Origin: JBAZYZ01 sp964361185
GTDB taxonomy: Bacteria; Patescibacteriota; Minisyncoccia; Phycocordibacterales; VMEP01
NCBI GenBank assembly: GCA_964361185.1
Contig: CAYHZS010000015.1
Coordinates: 1 to 15,350, forward strand
Direction of reading: 5' to 3'
Length of the DNA stretch: 15,350 nt
In this document: one piece after another, positions 11,825 to 15,350 of the stretch
Numbering within the stretch: position 1 is the first letter of the stretch
Layout of the letters: every line of letters starts with the position of its first letter
Translations under genes and position numbers: made by a program
Notes under the pieces: generated by a model
The model's database searches: none
The model's input: only the letters and a program-made list of their open reading frames with translations
Told to the model about the DNA's origin: nothing

Positions 11825-12571
11825 ATGCCAGAGGTTCTCGAAACACTATCGATTCTTATCCCCGTTTTCTCTCCCGAGGAGGGGTACATAATACTTCTCT
11901 TGTCTACGACTGCCCTGTTTTTAGTCTATTATTTTCGGACAAAACAGTTTTTCTTCATTAGGCATGGTTCTACTGTTTTAAATGAGATGCATATTAAACA
12001 GGGGATAGAAGGAAGATTGAGCGAGAAAGGAATTGCCCAAACGAAACAAATGGGCAAATATCTGGCAAATTTCAGGATAAAAAAAATACTGGCCAGCCCT
12101 TTTAAGCGCACCAGTGAAACCGCTGAAATTATCCAGAAGTACTTGAAAGTACCAATAGAATATTCCCCGCTTTTGCAGGAAAGAAGAAATCCAAGCGAAA
12201 TTCTAGGCAAAGAGAAATACGATTCGGAAGTCAAAAAGGTAGTTGGCGCAATTGAACTTAGCTATCATAATGATGGCTTCCGATATTCCGACGAAGAAAA
12301 TTTCAACGACCTAAAAGAACGTTCCAAAAAATGTCTGAATTTTTTGGAAAGACAGTGGCCAAGCAGAATCTGCGTGGTGACCCATTCCTCTTTTTTGAAA
12401 ATCCTATTGTCGTACATTCTTTATAGAAAAGATTTACACGTGTCTGAATATGTAAAACTGAATTTTTTTAATGAGGTAGACAGCGGAAAAGTTACCGTTT
12501 GCGAGTATAGCCCTTGGAAAAGTTTTTTTTCTAAAAACAGAGGATGGTCCATTGTTTCGTATAATGAGTAG
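11825..12571 (+). CDS. membrane-anchored histidine phosphatase (phosphoglycerate mutase-like)
   Basis: The 248-residue product begins with a membrane helix (about 20-37). A complete histidine-phosphatase domain follows. FFFIRHGST (42-50) holds the phosphate-accepting His47 and Arg46. LSEKG (66-70) and ILASPFKRTSETA (88-100) with Arg95 follow, then Glu119 in LLQER as likely acid, and His187 in VVTHSS. All four catalytic residues are present. The domain forms a phosphohistidine intermediate and removes phosphate from small molecules or proteins; the substrate is unknown. The N-terminal membrane anchor is uncommon in this family. It places the domain directly after the helix, and the FRTK following the helix suggests a cytoplasmic domain. 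No SD is seen. It follows tRNA-Trp by 53 bp. A hairpin (ATGAGTA at 12564-12570 with TACTCAT at 12588-12594) spans the stop but lacks a T-tract. Confidence 0.88.
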   Translation: MPEVLETLSILIPVFSPEEGYIILLLSTTALFLVYYFRTKQFFFIRHGSTVLNEMHIKQGIEGRLSEKGIAQTKQMGKYLANFRIKKILASPFKRTSETAEIIQKYLKVPIEYSPLLQERRNPSEILGKEKYDSEVKKVVGAIELSYHNDGFRYSDEENFNDLKERSKKCLNFLERQWPSRICVVTHSSFLKILLSYILYRKDLHVSEYVKLNFFNEVDSGKVTVCEYSPWKSFFSKNRGWSIVSYNE

Positions 12572-12625
12572 GTTGCATTTCCATCCTTACTCATATAGCT
12601 TATTCATAGCGTACATTAAACATAC

Positions 12626-12630
12626 GGAGG
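12626..12630 (+). promoter_or_regulatory. canonical Shine-Dalgarno site GGAGG
   Basis: GGAGG lies 6 nt before the ATG at 12637. It is the only full Shine-Dalgarno site before a start in this window and it fixes the start of the nucleotidyltransferase-like gene. Confidence 0.85.
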
Positions 12631-12636
12631 CAATTT

Positions 12637-13461
12637 ATGGCGCGTGTTCTTATGCCTGATGACGTGGAGAATGGTTTTATTCCCACCGACTACTCGTTCA
12701 ATCTGGTTGCAAATGAAATAAGGCACAGACTTGATGGTCAGCCTGGGGTTTTTTCGGTAATCCAGATTGGATCAACGAAGAGAGGAGATAGTAACTGTGT
12801 GAGCGACGCGGACGTCGTTGTTGTCTATAGCGGGATGAGGGGCTCCACTTTCTATATCCTTAAGCGGCTTTGTAATTACGCCAGCAGTTTGGCGGTGCCC
12901 CTTGAATTCATTCCTCTAGACCACACGTTTGCAACTCAAGGGGCCCATTTTTGGACACCATCGTTTACTCTGCACGTTAAGTGGGCGGAAGAAAACGGCG
13001 GACTTATTTGCGGGCAATCCATTACGGACGACATAACGCCCCGCATTGAAAGAAAGAACGAGGGTCTTGATTACGCCATTTCTAAACTCCAGAAGATACT
13101 CAAGAAAATGACCTTACTTTTGGTCATGAACGAGAAGGAGCGGTTTGGCCTTTTCACGGAAGTGGTTCAGGTTCCGATGTTCCTTGCCCGCAAGGTCGTG
13201 TGGGATGCGGGTGTTAAACTCTCGCTTGATTCTAAGGCCAAGGTGGTTGATGCTTATCTGAAAGTCGTAAGTGCTGAAGAAGCAGCACTTTTCAAAGAAC
13301 TCGGTAAGCTCTCTGCCTACTACCGAGCCTTGGTTGAATCGCGCCCTGAAGCTGAGTATTACAGGGCCAAAATAGAGGAAAAAATAGGCGAGGCCGGTTT
13401 GGAGAAATTGGTCCGCTATCTTGAAGTAACCATTAAAAACATCCTCTGGAGGATGGAATGA
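12637..13461 (+). CDS. nucleotidyltransferase-fold protein (Pol beta superfamily)
   Basis: The 274-residue product shows the nucleotidyltransferase signature: Gly45-Ser46 in QIGSTKRGDS, then SDADVVVVY with Asp58 and Asp60 as the metal-binding pair. A third carboxylate may be Glu90 in VPLEFIPLD. The region 140-275 is helical with many charged residues and resembles the helical partner domains (HEPN or KNTase-C type) that follow such folds; this is inference. The substrate may be a tRNA, a nucleotide or an antibiotic. I cannot tell, and the sequence is not close to a family I can name. The gene differs from its neighbours: it has a canonical GGAGG site and looks GC-richer, which could mean recent acquisition or high expression. 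It is convergent with miaA; the shared spacer holds a terminator. Confidence 0.72.
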   Translation: MARVLMPDDVENGFIPTDYSFNLVANEIRHRLDGQPGVFSVIQIGSTKRGDSNCVSDADVVVVYSGMRGSTFYILKRLCNYASSLAVPLEFIPLDHTFATQGAHFWTPSFTLHVKWAEENGGLICGQSITDDITPRIERKNEGLDYAISKLQKILKKMTLLLVMNEKERFGLFTEVVQVPMFLARKVVWDAGVKLSLDSKAKVVDAYLKVVSAEEAALFKELGKLSAYYRALVESRPEAEYYRAKIEEKIGEAGLEKLVRYLEVTIKNILWRME

Positions 13462-13470
13462 ATGATTCCG

Positions 13471-13503
13471 CGCGCCCTGTTTTACCTGGCGCGTTTTGTT
13501 TTT
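13471..13503 (+). terminator. intrinsic terminator after the nucleotidyltransferase-like gene
   Basis: CGCGCC (13471-13476) pairs with GGCGCG (13488-13493) around an 11-nt loop, then TTTTGTTTTT. The miaA stop (13482-13484, minus) lies in the loop. Confidence 0.8.
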
Positions 13504-14390
13504 AGAAACTTTTCCGTTTCTTTTTCTATTTTTCCGTAACCAGACGGTTCAAACCATTTTATTTCTTTATCTTGCTTGAACCATGTGCCCTGGCGCTTTG
13601 AGTAGCGCCAAATTTCAGTTTCCAACTTCTTCAACGTTTCGTTTTTAGTAATTTTTTTCTGTAGGAAATAAGCGAGGTAGCGGTATTCAAGCCCAAGAGC
13701 TTCTAGGCGCTTCCACGAAAGTCCATTTTTATTGAGATTTCTCACTTCCGCAATCATTCCTTTATTAATGCGTGACAAAAGGCGTCTGTGTATTTTTTTT
13801 CTTAATATTTCACTCTGCAAATCAAGCCCAATTTTTAAAATCTCCCAACTTGGAAGTTCAACTTCCAAGTTGGGAGATTTGCCCAATACGCGGGCGATTT
13901 CTATCGCGCGGATGAGTCGGCGGGGATTATCGGCATCAATTGTTTTTGCTCGTCGTGGGTCGAGTTTTTTTAGTATTTCAAAAAGTTGTTTTATTGTTTT
14001 GTTGCCTAATTGCTTTCGTAGTTTTGGATTTGGTGGGACTTCGGGGAAAATAGTTCCATTTGTAACAGAGTCAATATAAAGTCCAGTGCCACCGCAAATG
14101 ATAGGCAGTTTGCCTCGCGAGATAATTTCACTTATTGCTTTTTCCGCCAGTTTTTTATATTCAGCTACGGAAAACTGCTTTTTGGGATCCGCGACATCAA
14201 GCAAGTGATGAGGAATACCGCACATTTCTCTTTTTGTAATTTTGCCGGTACCCAGATTGAGTCCGCGGTAAACCTGCCTAGAATCAGCCGATATGACCTC
14301 CCCGCCGAATTTCTTGGCCAGGCGAACAGCCAAATCGCTTTTGCCCGTGGCTGTTTTACCGAGCACCACTATGATTCTTTGCCTTTTCAT
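13482..14390 (-). CDS. miaA: tRNA dimethylallyltransferase
   Basis: MiaA transfers a dimethylallyl group to N6 of A37 in tRNAs reading UNN codons, the first step to ms2i6A. Numbered from the upstream ATG at 14408, the 308-residue frame shows the P-loop GKTATGKS (17-24), the catalytic SADSRQVY (40-47), PHHLLDVADP (66-75), ICGGTGLYID (104-113), NPRRLIRAIEI (161-171), LGLEYRYLAYFL (237-248) and the C-terminal KRQGTWF. All match MiaA. ATG at 14390 (302 aa) is preferred because family members usually begin a few residues before the first strand; the six extra residues from 14408 cannot be excluded. No SD precedes either. A 21-bp inverted repeat encodes residues about 177-191, right after LGKS, in a region variable in the family. 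tRNA-Tyr and tRNA-Trp in this window both carry A37, so they are plausible substrates. Confidence 0.94.
   Translation of the reverse strand: MKRQRIIVVLGKTATGKSDLAVRLAKKFGGEVISADSRQVYRGLNLGTGKITKREMCGIPHHLLDVADPKKQFSVAEYKKLAEKAISEIISRGKLPIICGGTGLYIDSVTNGTIFPEVPPNPKLRKQLGNKTIKQLFEILKKLDPRRAKTIDADNPRRLIRAIEIARVLGKSPNLEVELPSWEILKIGLDLQSEILRKKIHRRLLSRINKGMIAEVRNLNKNGLSWKRLEALGLEYRYLAYFLQKKITKNETLKKLETEIWRYSKRQGTWFKQDKEIKWFEPSGYGKIEKETEKFLKTKRAR
13838..13880. repeat. perfect 21-bp inverted repeat inside miaA (locus G)
   Basis: Arm 13838-13858 is the exact reverse complement of arm 13860-13880, with one C between. The arms contain TTCCAA/TTGGAA heptad-like units related to locus B. It remains in frame and encodes the SPNLEVELPSWEI segment of MiaA. 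As RNA it would form about 20 bp closed by a 3-nt loop. Confidence 0.9.
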
Positions 14391-14417
14391 ATCCGAAAAT
14401 GATATCATGCATCTGTT

Positions 14418-14452
14418 ACTAATAACTATAGCCTATAGCCTAATAACTAATC
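14418..14452. repeat. five-unit heptad array (locus F)
   Basis: Five units (14418-14452) in exact 7-bp period: two pairs of near-identical units (ACTATAG with CCTATAG, ACTAATA with CCTAATA) and a final ACTAATC. It sits in the divergent spacer between miaA and the peroxiredoxin gene, where both promoters should be. Confidence 0.8.
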
Positions 14453-14462
14453 AGCAAACATT

Positions 14463-15002
14463 ATGTATAAAAATATGGAAGGGCAGAGAGTTCCAAATGT
14501 TACATTAAAAACCCGCGTGCGTGATGAAAGTTTGGGAGGAGAAAATCCTTTCCGATGGGAAGATGTTTCCACTGACAATATCTTTAAAGGCAAAAAGATA
14601 GTCGTTTTTTCTTTACCTGGCGCTTTTACACCCACTTGCAGTTCTACTCATTTACCAGGGTATGAAAAATTTTATGATGAGCTTAAAAATTTGGGGGTGG
14701 ACGAAGTTTATTGCGTGAGCGTAAACGATGCTTTTGTAATGTTCAACTGGTGGAGGCATCAGGAAGCAAAAAAGGTGAAATATCTTCCGGACGGCTCCGG
14801 CACTTTCACTAAAGAAATGGGAATGCTGGTCAAAAAAGATAATCTTGGATTTGGCGACCGTTCCTGGCGTTACAGCATGTACGTGGAAGACGGCACAATT
14901 AAAAAAATGTTCATAGAACCCGGATTTTCCGACAATTGTCCGACAGACCCGTTTGAAGTATCCGACGCAGAGACGATGGTGAATTATCTGAAAACGAAAT
15001 AA
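14463..15002 (+). CDS. peroxiredoxin, Prx5-type
   Basis: It reduces hydrogen peroxide and organic peroxides through a reactive Cys. The 179-residue product has the Prx5 active site SLPGAFTPTCSSTHLPGY, with peroxidatic Cys59 and supporting Thr56, and Arg136 in RSWRYSMYVEDG. The family's C-terminal pattern is also present: EPGFSDNCPTDPFEVSDAETM. Cys84 (VYCVSVND) and Cys159 (SDNCPTD) are other cysteines; Cys159 lies near the position of resolving cysteines in some Prx5 members, which would make it an atypical 2-Cys enzyme (inference). There is no signal peptide, so it is cytosolic. ATG at 14463 is used; Met5 at 14475 is the only near alternative. No SD is seen, and heptad array F ends 10 bp upstream. 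With the superoxide dismutase it would complete removal of superoxide and peroxide. Confidence 0.92.
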   Translation: MYKNMEGQRVPNVTLKTRVRDESLGGENPFRWEDVSTDNIFKGKKIVVFSLPGAFTPTCSSTHLPGYEKFYDELKNLGVDEVYCVSVNDAFVMFNWWRHQEAKKVKYLPDGSGTFTKEMGMLVKKDNLGFGDRSWRYSMYVEDGTIKKMFIEPGFSDNCPTDPFEVSDAETMVNYLKTK

Positions 15003-15008
15003 GAAATC

Positions 15009-15036
15009 AAAAAACCGCCCGAGGGGGCGGTTTTTT
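15009..15036. terminator. bidirectional intrinsic terminator (peroxiredoxin / SemiSWEET)
   Basis: A perfect 12-bp stem (15009-15020 with 15025-15036) closes GAGG, with a CCGCCC core and A6/T6 base. It serves both converging genes; the minus-strand gene's stop directly abuts it. Confidence 0.92.
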
Positions 15037-15309
15037 CTAAGAACTTTTATTTGAATTGCTTCCGTAATAGTAAATCTGGAACAGAATTACGTAGGAAACA
15101 ACAGCTCCTACCGACATTGGTATAATAAGGACTAAATCTTTTTTTGAAATACCGTAGAATACCCAGAAAGAATACGAAATAGCCAATAGGATAAAATAAA
15201 TCAAAGACAAACCTCGAGTACTTTTCCCAAGGTAGTTCTTCCTGGCCTGCGAGGTCATACCAAGACCGGTGACAAGCAAAGACAAAGCAATGGTTATATA
15301 TCCAAGCAT
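15037..15309 (-). CDS. SemiSWEET-like / PQ-loop membrane protein
   Basis: The 90-residue product has three predicted membrane helices (about 2-19, 33-54 and 60-82), the three-helix bundle of SemiSWEET sugar transporters, which work as dimers. After helix 1 the segment SQARKNYLGKSTRGLSL (20-36) resembles the PQ-loop region, with Gln21 kept but the preceding Pro replaced by Ser. SFWVFYGI at the end of helix 2 fits the family's LWxxYG pattern. Transport of a sugar or other small solute is inferred from family. No SD is visible. It is convergent with the peroxiredoxin gene and its ATG lies 11 bp from the 3' end of the tRNA on the same strand, so it could be cotranscribed with that tRNA. Confidence 0.78.
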   Translation of the reverse strand: MLGYITIALSLLVTGLGMTSQARKNYLGKSTRGLSLIYFILLAISYSFWVFYGISKKDLVLIIPMSVGAVVSYVILFQIYYYGSNSNKSS

Positions 15310-15320
15310 ATTTTATCTTG

Positions 15321-15350
15321 TGCCGGGAGAGAGAATCGAACTCTCATGTC
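15321..15350 (-). tRNA. partial tRNA, 3' end only (possibly tRNA-Leu)
   Basis: On the minus strand the T arm GAGAG/CTCTC around TTCGATT, the acceptor 3' strand TCCCGGC and discriminator A (15321) are clear. CAAG follows, so CCA is not encoded. The remaining tRNA runs past the window end. The bases before the T arm look more like the end of a long variable arm than a class I tRNA, and GCCGGGA is a frequent 5' end of tRNA-Leu, so leucine is a guess. Confidence 0.75.

Overview
The window reads as chromosomal DNA from a Candidate Phyla Radiation (Patescibacteria) bacterium, most likely of the Parcubacteria lineage. This is an inference from several features: a 505-residue IF2 without its long N-terminal region, a DUF4446 gene, an 81-residue free-standing EF-Tu domain-2-like protein, a CPR-type Fe/Mn superoxide dismutase, near absence of Shine-Dalgarno sites, tRNAs without encoded CCA, and very tight gene packing. 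TGA stops two genes at plausible family ends, so the standard bacterial code fits better than the TGA=Gly code of Gracilibacteria/SR1.

Layout, left to right. (1) 1-2700: tRNA-Leu (+) converges on a minus-strand operon DUF4446 gene - infB - rbfA, sharing a perfect 14-bp hairpin terminator. (2) 2800-5700: a small unknown gene, then a plus-strand cluster of cysteine desulfurase, a membrane protein and superoxide dismutase (sulfur transfer and oxidative stress). (3) 5800-9500: a membrane-anchored trypsin-fold protein that has lost its catalytic triad, then a large Clp/Hsp100 ATPase with its own promoter. (4) 9500-10400: a DMT-family transporter on the minus strand. (5) 10450-11800: an RNA-rich stretch with tRNA-Tyr, about 300 bp of strong hairpins without a gene, two DnaA-box-like sites, a likely small structured RNA with its own promoter and terminator, the EF-Tu-domain-like gene, rpmG (52 aa) and tRNA-Trp. 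(6) 11800-15350: a membrane-anchored histidine phosphatase, a nucleotidyltransferase-fold protein, miaA (minus), a Prx5-type peroxiredoxin, a SemiSWEET-like protein (minus) and the 3' end of another tRNA (minus).

The most striking signal lies outside the gene list. Degenerate tandem repeats with a strict 7-bp period (core roughly CTTAYAR or its complement, mostly four to five units, 28-35 bp) occur at six or seven loci. Several occur as inverted pairs flanking a short core; one pair brackets the Clp promoter. Related heptads sit in frame inside two conserved genes: a five-unit array in the cysteine desulfurase and a perfect 21-bp inverted repeat in miaA, both at loops where the families vary. 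A second family is a set of hairpins with a constant CAGCAG apex and different but always self-complementary arms, close to the tRNA genes. Both look like dispersed repeat families that could be defined by a genome-wide search.

Functionally most genes are translation and RNA housekeeping (IF2, RbfA, L33, MiaA, tRNAs, EF-Tu-like domain) plus protein and oxidative stress defence (Clp ATPase, SOD, peroxiredoxin, cysteine desulfurase).
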